From NCBI GenBank assembly GCA_002163155.1, contig MAAO01000016.1:62001-126000 (forward strand): a stretch of 64,000 bases of DNA, in the 5' to 3' direction. The position numbers and the translations under genes are program-made. This DNA comes from Halobacteriovorax marinus. Lineage in GTDB: Bacteria; Bdellovibrionota; Bacteriovoracia; Bacteriovoracales; Bacteriovoracaceae. Shown piece by piece: positions 56,367-62,828 of this stretch. Numbering within the stretch: the first letter of the stretch is position 1; each line of letters opens with the position of its first letter. A model generated the notes under the pieces. That model ran no database searches. It was not told the origin of the DNA and saw only the letters and a program-made list of their open reading frames with translations.

Positions 56367-57008
56367 TTAGATTAGATCAGATAGATTGACAAGATTTTTC
56401 CATTCTTTTTTTGTTCTACGTGGAACAATTTTATTTTTAAGACCTATCAACATTCTTCCTTCTGTACCTTCAAGGTCATAGAAACACTCTTCTATAATCT
56501 TCCAATTCTTCTCTACTGATTCAATATTTTCTTTCTCATAAAAGGAAGGTCCTTTGTAGAAAAACGCTAGTGATGAATCCTTCGTAAAGTTTAACTTCGG
56601 TGCAAAATCTTCAACTGTACCAACGGCCTTAAATGTAACTACTACTGGCAGATTCATCTTAATTGTTTCAACCCTATGGTGATAGCACTTAACATTTTTC
56701 AAGCCTAGCTTCTCTGCAATCTCCTGAACAACTTTAGCCTTTTTGGCACGTGCCTCGAATCCCACAAACTTCTTTTCTGGGTACAAGAAAGCTAGGGGCA
56801 AAATAGGAAATCCGCCACCAAATCCAACATCGACAACGACGCTAGTTTTCTCTATGGCATCTTTAAAGATTTTACTCGCCTCAAGGGGCAGTATTGAGTC
56901 GACTATTTGCTTACTGTAAAATTCTTCGAATGTTGTAATTCTGGTTAAATTTATTCCGGAATATTCTCCGGTTAGGAGATCTAGGTACTTTTGTGCAAAT
57001 TCTTTCAT
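56367..57008 (-). CDS. rsmG: 16S rRNA m7G527 methyltransferase RsmG (GidB)
   Basis: A 213-residue class I methyltransferase with the SAM loop DVGFGGGFPILPLAFLYP (about 68-85) and FVGFEARAKKAKVVQEIAE. It methylates G527 of 16S rRNA. Its start overlaps the mnmG stop by 4 bases (ATGA). A parS-type palindrome is embedded near its 3' end, where it encodes VPRRT. Confidence 0.94.
   Translation of the reverse strand: MKEFAQKYLDLLTGEYSGINLTRITTFEEFYSKQIVDSILPLEASKIFKDAIEKTSVVVDVGFGGGFPILPLAFLYPEKKFVGFEARAKKAKVVQEIAEKLGLKNVKCYHHRVETIKMNLPVVVTFKAVGTVEDFAPKLNFTKDSSLAFFYKGPSFYEKENIESVEKNWKIIEECFYDLEGTEGRMLIGLKNKIVPRRTKKEWKNLVNLSDLI
56412..56427. promoter_or_regulatory. parS site within rsmG
   Basis: TGTTCTACGTGGAACA differs by one arm position from a perfect palindrome and fits the bacterial parS consensus TGTTTCACGTGAAACA with few changes. 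It is identical to the site at 58891. It lies inside the rsmG coding sequence, 1 kb from parB. Confidence 0.85.
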
Positions 57009-58849
57009 TGTATTATGTTTCCTGCTACGTAAGCCAAAGTTGCTGGTCTTATTCCATCTATTCTTTGTAATTGAGAGAAGGTACTAGGTTTGATATCTTC
57101 AATCCTCTGTTTACATTCATTTGATATATTACCTTTAATTATAGAACTCCAATTTACCTTCTTCTTTCCTAAGCGGTAGATTCTATCGTTTTCAATAGAA
57201 GCTCTATTGATATATCCTTCATATTTTATCGAAATTGCACAGCTATAGATAACATCAGAGCTAAACTTAGCGCCTCTTTTAGCCAGCTCTCTTTCCAGGA
57301 GTTCTACTGGATTAATCTGACTCCTGCTCACTAATTCATCAAAACTAATGTTCTTAGAAAGCTCTCCGTATCCAACCTCTTTGAAGTATGACTTATTCTC
57401 TTCTGTGGCATATATCTTTGTTTGTTTAACGAGAGAAAGAAGGAGATCATATTCCTTAAGAAAAGACTCTTGATAAGAATCAATTTCCGTATCAAGGCCC
57501 AAGTGTGCTCTATATTTAGTCATTCGGTTAACAGTATTGTCCTCTCTTACATACAATCGATTCTCAGATCGTGCAGTAAAGAGTCTGTAAGGCTCATCTC
57601 TCTTATTGGATATTAAGTCTTCTACCATAACTCCAATGTATGAATCGTTTCTATCTAAAACTAGAGGCTCGCGACCTAAATAAGACAGGGAGGCATTAAT
57701 TCCTGCTATAATTCCTTGCCCAGCCGCTTCCTCATAGCCAGAAGTACCGTTAACTTGACCGGCGAAGTACAATCCAGGGATAGATTCATACTCTAGACAA
57801 TCTGTTAGCTTGGAAGTGTCTACGACATCGTACTCTACGGCATATCCATAAGTGATAATCTCACATTTTTCAAAACCTTCTATGGTTCTAAGGAATTCAA
57901 GCTGAATCTCCTTAGGCAAACTAGTAGATATCCCATTTGGATAAATTGTTTGCGCTTTAAGTCCTTCTGGCTCTACGAAAACATGGTGAGAATTTCTATC
58001 AGGATAGCGAAACGCCTTGTCTTCTATACTGGGGCAATATCTTGGACCAACACCTTTGATCTGACCATTGTAAATAGGAGACCTTTCCTTATTCTCACGA
58101 ATGATACCGAGTGTTCTTTCATTCGTATGAGCCAAGAAACATGATCTCTGCTCAACGAAGCGCTTATGTGGACTATTTAATGAGTGGAAATTCTTTGTTC
58201 TTATATCACTTTTTTGCTCGATGAATTTATCGTAGTTTAAAGTGTCTTTATCAAGTCTGGCAGGTGTTCCTGTTTTGAATCTAGTCCCAAGCGTTTCTAC
58301 ATTGGCAAACAAATCACTCATGCCTGGTGAGTTTTGACATTCTACTCGCCCACCTTCTTTCATCTCTTCACCGGTGTGAAGCTTTGCGTTTAAGAAAGTT
58401 CCAGTAGTAATGATCACTTTCGTAGACACAATTTTTCGATTTGTAGTTTCTATTATGAAAGGAGATGATGAACTAATCTTTAAAACCTTCTCTTTGATAA
58501 CGGTAATATTTTCTGTCTCAGCAATGAATGCTTCGGCATTTTCTGTATAGAGATCTTTGTCAACTTGAACTCTTGTCGACTGGACAGCATACCCTTTTGA
58601 TTCATTAAGGATACGATATTGAATAGCGCAGCTATCAGCAATTTTTCCCATCAAACCGCCGAGGGCATCAATCTCTCTGACAACTTGTCCCTTCCCGACT
58701 CCGCCAATGGCAGGATTGCATGGAGCAGAAGCAAGTCCAACCTCTGGCATAGAAACTATAACAACCTTTAAGTTGAACTGAGCGGCAAGCCAAGCAGCTT
58801 CTACTCCAGCATGGCCACCACCAACGATAGCAACATCAAACTTAGTCAT
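57005..58849 (-). CDS. mnmG: tRNA uridine 5-carboxymethylaminomethyl modification enzyme MnmG (GidA)
   Basis: A 614-residue FAD protein. It has the dinucleotide-binding start AIVGGGHAGVEAAWLAAQ, PCNPAIGGVGKGQVVREIDALGG (about 43), and the C-terminal helical domain that contacts MnmE. With MnmE it makes cmnm5U34 in tRNAs. It is coupled to rsmG (4-base overlap) and lies downstream of mnmE across 137 bases holding two parS sites. Confidence 0.96.
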   Translation of the reverse strand: MTKFDVAIVGGGHAGVEAAWLAAQFNLKVVIVSMPEVGLASAPCNPAIGGVGKGQVVREIDALGGLMGKIADSCAIQYRILNESKGYAVQSTRVQVDKDLYTENAEAFIAETENITVIKEKVLKISSSSPFIIETTNRKIVSTKVIITTGTFLNAKLHTGEEMKEGGRVECQNSPGMSDLFANVETLGTRFKTGTPARLDKDTLNYDKFIEQKSDIRTKNFHSLNSPHKRFVEQRSCFLAHTNERTLGIIRENKERSPIYNGQIKGVGPRYCPSIEDKAFRYPDRNSHHVFVEPEGLKAQTIYPNGISTSLPKEIQLEFLRTIEGFEKCEIITYGYAVEYDVVDTSKLTDCLEYESIPGLYFAGQVNGTSGYEEAAGQGIIAGINASLSYLGREPLVLDRNDSYIGVMVEDLISNKRDEPYRLFTARSENRLYVREDNTVNRMTKYRAHLGLDTEIDSYQESFLKEYDLLLSLVKQTKIYATEENKSYFKEVGYGELSKNISFDELVSRSQINPVELLERELAKRGAKFSSDVIYSCAISIKYEGYINRASIENDRIYRLGKKKVNWSSIIKGNISNECKQRIEDIKPSTFSQLQRIDGIRPATLAYVAGNIIQ

Positions 58850-58863
58850 TCGTTCTCCGTAAT

Positions 58864-58879
58864 TGTTCCATATGGAACA
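58864..58879. promoter_or_regulatory. parS-type site, perfect palindrome, between mnmG and mnmE
   Basis: TGTTCCATATGGAACA is a perfect 16-bp palindrome with parS arms and a CATATG centre in place of CACGTG. It starts 15 bases upstream of the mnmG start and exactly 27 bases before a canonical-centre parS site. Confidence 0.7.
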
Positions 58880-58890
58880 AAAAGTATAAA

Positions 58891-58906
58891 TGTTCTACGT
58901 GGAACA
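58891..58906. promoter_or_regulatory. parS site between mnmG and mnmE
   Basis: TGTTCTACGTGGAACA is the same 16-mer as the site in rsmG. It lies in the 137-base non-coding gap between mnmE and mnmG, and with the neighbouring palindrome forms a pair with 27-base spacing. The rest of the gap shows nothing further I can support. Confidence 0.85.
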
Positions 58907-58986
58907 TTTTGATAAAAATTGCACAAGAGATTTAAACATTATTAGGAAATATGTCCATAGGTAATTGAAAATATTGTAAAAATACC

Positions 58987-60525
58987 TTATTTTCCGATAC
59001 AAAAATTTGAAAAAATATTATTTAGTATTTCGTCTGGTGAAATAACGCCTACTAATTCCGCAACCTTAGCTCCTAAAATGTTCATTTCAGAAGAAATTAT
59101 AGCGATATCACCTGTATCCCTCATAACTTGTTGAAATTTAACAAGGTCTAAATAAATAGAGCTTATTACCTGACGATGACGGTCAACTAACAAGGGTTTA
59201 TCTTGAGTTAAGCTGTTGAATTTCTTTAAGATCAGGTTTTCTATGAACTGATCAAGTGGTTCTATAGGACCAGATTCCGATAGTGGTTCTATAGGACCAG
59301 ATTTCGATAGTGGTTCTATAGGACCAGATTTCGATAGTGGTTCTATAGGACCAGATTTCGATAGTGGTTCTATAGGACCAGATTTCGATAGTGGTTCTAT
59401 AGGACCAAGATCTAAAATTTCAAAGTTATCAATGGTAGACGTGAGGTCAACGAAAATAGAGCTAGAGAAAGTTGGTAACAAAGTCATCAATTCATCTAGC
59501 TTGAACTCCCCTTTTAAGTCACGATGAGTAACAATTAAAAGGTCAAACTCCTCGTCCCCCAAGAATGTATAATCCTCTTTTCTAGTTTGAAGTGGATTTA
59601 CCACTAACACCTTAAAGAAGGCCTTACTGGCTATTTCTATTGTTCGATCAATTCCAATTTTCTCAATTTTGTCGTTAGTCTCACGGAGCCCAGCAGTATC
59701 TATTAAGCGAAAATTGTTTCCACCAAGGTTTAAATACTCTGAAACATAATCTCTAGTCGTTCCTGCCTGTTCAGAAACAATTGAGCGCTCATTACTAAGA
59801 AGTAAATTAAAGAGAGAGCTCTTTCCAGCATTTGTTTGCCCTATCAGAGAAACTGCAGGACAAGCAAGATCACTTTTATCAGACTTGATTCTTTTATGAA
59901 GGGTATTAAGTTTAGTCGAAAATTCAACTTGAGCAGAATTCAAGAGGGCCTCACACTGCTCCTCCCCTATATCTTCAGCAAAATCTATACTCAACTCAAC
60001 TGAGGACTTCAGTTTCAAGAAAGAGCTATGTAAATCTAAATATTGCTTATATAAGTCACCCTGGAGCACGTCCAAACCTTGATCAAGCATATAAGAAGAA
60101 TTTGCGTTTAAAAGAAGGTCTAACCCCTCTACTTGAGAAAGCGATAGTTTTTTATTTCTAAGAGCGCGATAGGAAAACTCACCCTCATTAGCATGCCTAA
60201 CTAAATCACTTTCTATGAATAATTTAAGGATTCTCTGTATATTTAACTGATTTCCATGAACACCGAGCTCAAGAATATTCTCTCCATTAAAACTCTTAGG
60301 CCCTTCATAAAAACAAAGAACAATTTCATCAATAACTTTTTCATCACAAAATAGTTTTGAAAAATGATTAAATCGAGGTTTTATTTTTTGTAGATCAAAA
60401 GAAAAGAATTTTTGAAAATCAAGAAGGTTTCTAAACCCTGATATACGAATTAAGCCAATTGCACTATTAGACTGAGTTCCAGTACTGCATGCAATTATAG
60501 GCTTATTATCGTATAAATGAATCAT
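58987..60525 (-). CDS. mnmE: tRNA modification GTPase MnmE with repeat insertion
   Basis: A 512-residue MnmE, about 58 longer than E. coli MnmE (454). An N-terminal THF-binding domain is followed by a helical domain and an inserted G domain. G1 is GQTNAGKS (229-236), G2 TTRD (256-259), G3 DTAG (276-279). G4 reads THRD (333-336) in place of NKxD. The C terminus ends in the essential CIGK. Residues of about 374-423 are six 9-residue GPIEPL repeats, inserted after the G5 region and before the last G-domain helix (LDQFIENLI). With MnmG it modifies tRNA wobble uridine. It starts 1 base after the yidC stop codon region. Confidence 0.95.
   Translation of the reverse strand: MIHLYDNKPIIACSTGTQSNSAIGLIRISGFRNLLDFQKFFSFDLQKIKPRFNHFSKLFCDEKVIDEIVLCFYEGPKSFNGENILELGVHGNQLNIQRILKLFIESDLVRHANEGEFSYRALRNKKLSLSQVEGLDLLLNANSSYMLDQGLDVLQGDLYKQYLDLHSSFLKLKSSVELSIDFAEDIGEEQCEALLNSAQVEFSTKLNTLHKRIKSDKSDLACPAVSLIGQTNAGKSSLFNLLLSNERSIVSEQAGTTRDYVSEYLNLGGNNFRLIDTAGLRETNDKIEKIGIDRTIEIASKAFFKVLVVNPLQTRKEDYTFLGDEEFDLLIVTHRDLKGEFKLDELMTLLPTFSSSIFVDLTSTIDNFEILDLGPIEPLSKSGPIEPLSKSGPIEPLSKSGPIEPLSKSGPIEPLSESGPIEPLDQFIENLILKKFNSLTQDKPLLVDRHRQVISSIYLDLVKFQQVMRDTGDIAIISSEMNILGAKVAELVGVISPDEILNNIFSNFCIGK
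59257..59407 (+). repeat. Six-copy array of the 16-bp parS-like site inside mnmE (27-bp period), copies 3-8
   Basis: TGGTTCTATAGGACCA occurs at 59257, 59284, 59311, 59338, 59365 and 59392, each exactly 27 bases after the last. The six 16-mers are identical. The 11-base spacer is GATTTCGATAG in four intervals and GATTCCGATAG in one. The 27-bp period keeps the mnmE frame open and encodes GPIEPLSKS units. The orientation is the same as the two copies beside parB. Confidence 0.95.
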
Positions 60526-60526
60526 A

Positions 60527-61993
60527 TTAATCAGTAAGTTTGTAAACTAGAAGTTGTTGTCCAACTCCATAAATAGTTGATGTGAAAATATACAAATTTA
60601 GTCCAGCTGGAAGATCTTTCATAATAAATCCAAAAACTAATGGCATTATCATCATGACCTTCTGCTGAGTTGGATCAGCTGTAGGAGAAGGATTAAGCTT
60701 AGACTGAACAAGCATAGCAAGCGCCATTAGCACTGGTAAAACATACATCGGGTCTTTTATAGATAGATCAGCAATCCATCCAATAAATGGAGATCCAACA
60801 AATTCTTCTGCATTATATAGAACTTGATAAAAAGCAAAAAAGATTGGCATTTGAGCAAGTAAAGGTAAACAACCACCAAGAGGATTTGCTCCTGCTTTCT
60901 TAAAAGCGGCCATGGTTTCTTTCTGCATTCTTTGTGGATCATCTTTAAATTTTTCTTTTAATCTATTAAGTTCAGGTTGAATCTTTTGCATCTTCTTCAT
61001 TGATTTAAAAGATTTATACTGAAGTGGAAACATAAGTGTTCTAATTAAAAGAGTTAGAATAATGATCGCTAAACCATAGTTAGGAAAGAAGTCATGAACA
61101 TATTGAAGTCCTCTTAATATAGGAACCGCAATGATGCTAAAGAATCCAAAATCAATTGAATGCTTAAGGTTTTCACCAAGCTTAGCAAGATGATCATAAT
61201 TCTTCTTAGCAAAGACAATTGATCCATCAATATTTTTTAACTCGTTTACAAATGTAGTATTAAAAGCTCCACTTTCAAAACCTTGAACCCTCGATGCCAG
61301 AGGCGTTTTGAACGTCATAGCGAAAAGATGAAAGTTAAAATCAATAGATATCCATCTTAATTTTCCATCATCTTCAGAAGAGTCACCAACGTTTACGTAA
61401 TCAAGGTCTTGAGCGTAGTAAGCAAATTTTCTAATTTGCCTATTCTCTTCTTCCCTACTAGTTCCAGACAAAACAACACGGTATCTATAAGCATTTTCAG
61501 AACTAATTTTGTAAGAAACTTTACCCATATCATCTAAGATAAAATCAACATTTATCCCTAGATCAGAATTTGAGCCTTGAATATGTGATGCAGACACCTG
61601 ATTGAATGAAAAATTCTTAGATGAGTAAGCAACACCATTATATATTTGAATTGCGAAAGGTTTTTCATGACCAGTAGTTGCAAAGAAATCAAAAACTGCA
61701 TTGGGGTTTTGAAAGTCTTTTATAGATAAATCAGAATTAATGATTACTGCATAGCCATTATTAGAAATAGTATAAGAGGATAGCACTGTAGAAGTTTCAC
61801 TAGGAACAACTACATTCTTTACTCCAGCTACCTGTTCAGTCTTAGTTATAACTTTAGTCGTTTGTTTTTGAGTTGCTTCAATAGGCGCATCCCCTACAAC
61901 TGGCTTAGGTGGAGCAAAATAGGTTTGCCAACCAAACAGAACAAGCCCTGACAACACTACTGCTAAAAACATACGTTTTTGTTCATTACTCAT
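60527..61993 (-). CDS. yidC: Membrane protein insertase YidC
   Basis: A 488-residue YidC. There is an N-terminal transmembrane helix (about 8-25), a periplasmic beta-supersandwich domain (to about 270), and a five-helix insertase core with IIILTLLIRTLMFPLQYKSF, FKSMKKMQKIQPELNRLKEK and LPLLAQMPIFFAFYQVLYNA. It inserts and folds inner-membrane proteins, including F0 subunits. The ATG at 61991-61993 is chosen over an in-frame TTG because GGAG lies 9 bases upstream of it. It sits between rnpA and mnmE; no yidD gene is visible in the 79-base gap to rnpA. Confidence 0.96.
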   Translation of the reverse strand: MSNEQKRMFLAVVLSGLVLFGWQTYFAPPKPVVGDAPIEATQKQTTKVITKTEQVAGVKNVVVPSETSTVLSSYTISNNGYAVIINSDLSIKDFQNPNAVFDFFATTGHEKPFAIQIYNGVAYSSKNFSFNQVSASHIQGSNSDLGINVDFILDDMGKVSYKISSENAYRYRVVLSGTSREEENRQIRKFAYYAQDLDYVNVGDSSEDDGKLRWISIDFNFHLFAMTFKTPLASRVQGFESGAFNTTFVNELKNIDGSIVFAKKNYDHLAKLGENLKHSIDFGFFSIIAVPILRGLQYVHDFFPNYGLAIIILTLLIRTLMFPLQYKSFKSMKKMQKIQPELNRLKEKFKDDPQRMQKETMAAFKKAGANPLGGCLPLLAQMPIFFAFYQVLYNAEEFVGSPFIGWIADLSIKDPMYVLPVLMALAMLVQSKLNPSPTADPTQQKVMMIMPLVFGFIMKDLPAGLNLYIFTSTIYGVGQQLLVYKLTD

Positions 61994-62072
61994 ATATGTA
62001 TTCTCCAAAGGAATTTAAAAAATTAGTTTTCAGTAAATACCACATAGCACATAGGTAGGAAAGTTTTTGCTT

Positions 62073-62438
62073 CTAAATACTAGTAAGTAATTGGGCAAAT
62101 GATTTCTTTAGAAGAAGCTCTTGCTCTAGCGGGGAATCAATTTTTTTTGTTAAATAAGGAGATACAATGACTAGAATATCATAGGTCTTTTCTTTCAGTG
62201 GAGACTGCCTAAACATATCTCTCATTATTCTTTTATATCTATTACGAAGAACTGCCTTTCCGACTTTCTTAGTAATGGAGAAACCTATTCGAGAATGGTC
62301 TGAAGTTGCACTAAGGCGCGAAGGTCTATAATAGGCCATTAACCATTTGTTTTTAAATCGTTTAGAACCACGTCTAAGGTAGGAAAAATCCTGGGTCGAC
62401 AAGAGGCGATAAGATTTATCGTAACAATTATCGACCAT
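62073..62438 (-). CDS. rnpA: Ribonuclease P protein component
   Basis: A 121-residue basic protein with the RNR motif VGKAVLRNRYKRIMRDMFR (about 64-82) and the N-terminal LLSTQDFSYLRRGSKRF. It binds RNase P RNA and aids tRNA 5' maturation. It follows rpmH by 7 bases, as in nearly all bacteria. Confidence 0.93.
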   Translation of the reverse strand: MVDNCYDKSYRLLSTQDFSYLRRGSKRFKNKWLMAYYRPSRLSATSDHSRIGFSITKKVGKAVLRNRYKRIMRDMFRQSPLKEKTYDILVIVSPYLTKKIDSPLEQELLLKKSFAQLLTSI

Positions 62439-62445
62439 AGATAAC

Positions 62446-62598
62446 TTATTTTGAACCAGTAGTAACTGTAAGTTGTTTTCTACCTTTAGCTCTTCTGGAG
62501 TTGATTATATTCTTTCCACCAACAGTAGCCATTCTCTTAAGAAATCCATGAACTCTTAGTCTTTTCTTTCTTTTTGGTTGCCAAGTTCTTTTACTCAT
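62446..62598 (-). CDS. rpmH: 50S ribosomal protein L34
   Basis: A 50-residue protein starting [20 protein letters not shown] and containing [20 protein letters not shown], the L34 signature (usual form RTYQPSxRKRxxxHGFRxRM). AAGGGTGAAGCG precedes the ATG at 62596-62598. It is the first gene of the rpmH-rnpA-yidC-mnmE-mnmG-rsmG series and diverges from dnaA. Confidence 0.96.
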   Translation of the reverse strand: MSKRTWQPKRKKRLRVHGFLKRMATVGGKNIINSRRAKGRKQLTVTTGSK

Positions 62599-62828
62599 CG
62601 CTTCACCCTTATCTTTATTAACATTTAACTTTAATATACGAAGATTAACGTTTACACATAGCTTTCAAAAAGGTCAATGGCCCTTTGCAAAATTTTCCAT
62701 AAACTTTTACTATTTTTTGGCCCTGCGAAAAAAACTTTAAGAATTCATTGGAAAAGTTATTGGGCCATGCTACAAAATTGCACCCACACAGGCAGAAGAA
62801 CTACACATATTACAGGAGATCGATAGAG
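62599..62828. other. Putative oriC region between rpmH and dnaA
   Basis: A 230-base AT-rich gap between divergent rpmH and dnaA, the usual place of oriC or its part. Two near-matches to the DnaA box TTWTNCACA, each with one mismatch, are at 62650-62658 and 62693-62701. The hexamer GGCCCT appears twice (near 62679 and 62719) and a GGGCC near 62762, each followed by A/T-rich stretches. No perfect DnaA box is visible, so the origin call rests on context. Confidence 0.5.
62748..62776 (+). promoter_or_regulatory. Candidate dnaA promoter
   Basis: TTGGAA (62748-62753) and TACAAA (62771-62776) are 17 bases apart, each matching four of six consensus positions. Transcription would start near 62783, about 46 bases before the dnaA ATG. 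Confidence 0.45.

Noticed and set aside
56746-56757. CACGTG in rsmG as a further parS
   Set aside because: The flanks read GGCACGTGCC and lack the TGTT/AACA arms.
59257-59407. CRISPR array appearance (short repeats with regular spacing)
   Set aside because: Spacers are only 11 bases and almost identical, the array is in frame within mnmE, and no cas genes are near.
59257-59407. Plain minisatellite slippage as full explanation of the mnmE repeats
   Set aside because: Slippage may have copied the unit, but the same 16-mer occurs twice near parB with a different spacer, which slippage in mnmE cannot explain.
61994-62072. yidD between rnpA and yidC
   Set aside because: The gap is only 79 bases and no frame resembling YidD overlaps rnpA or yidC.
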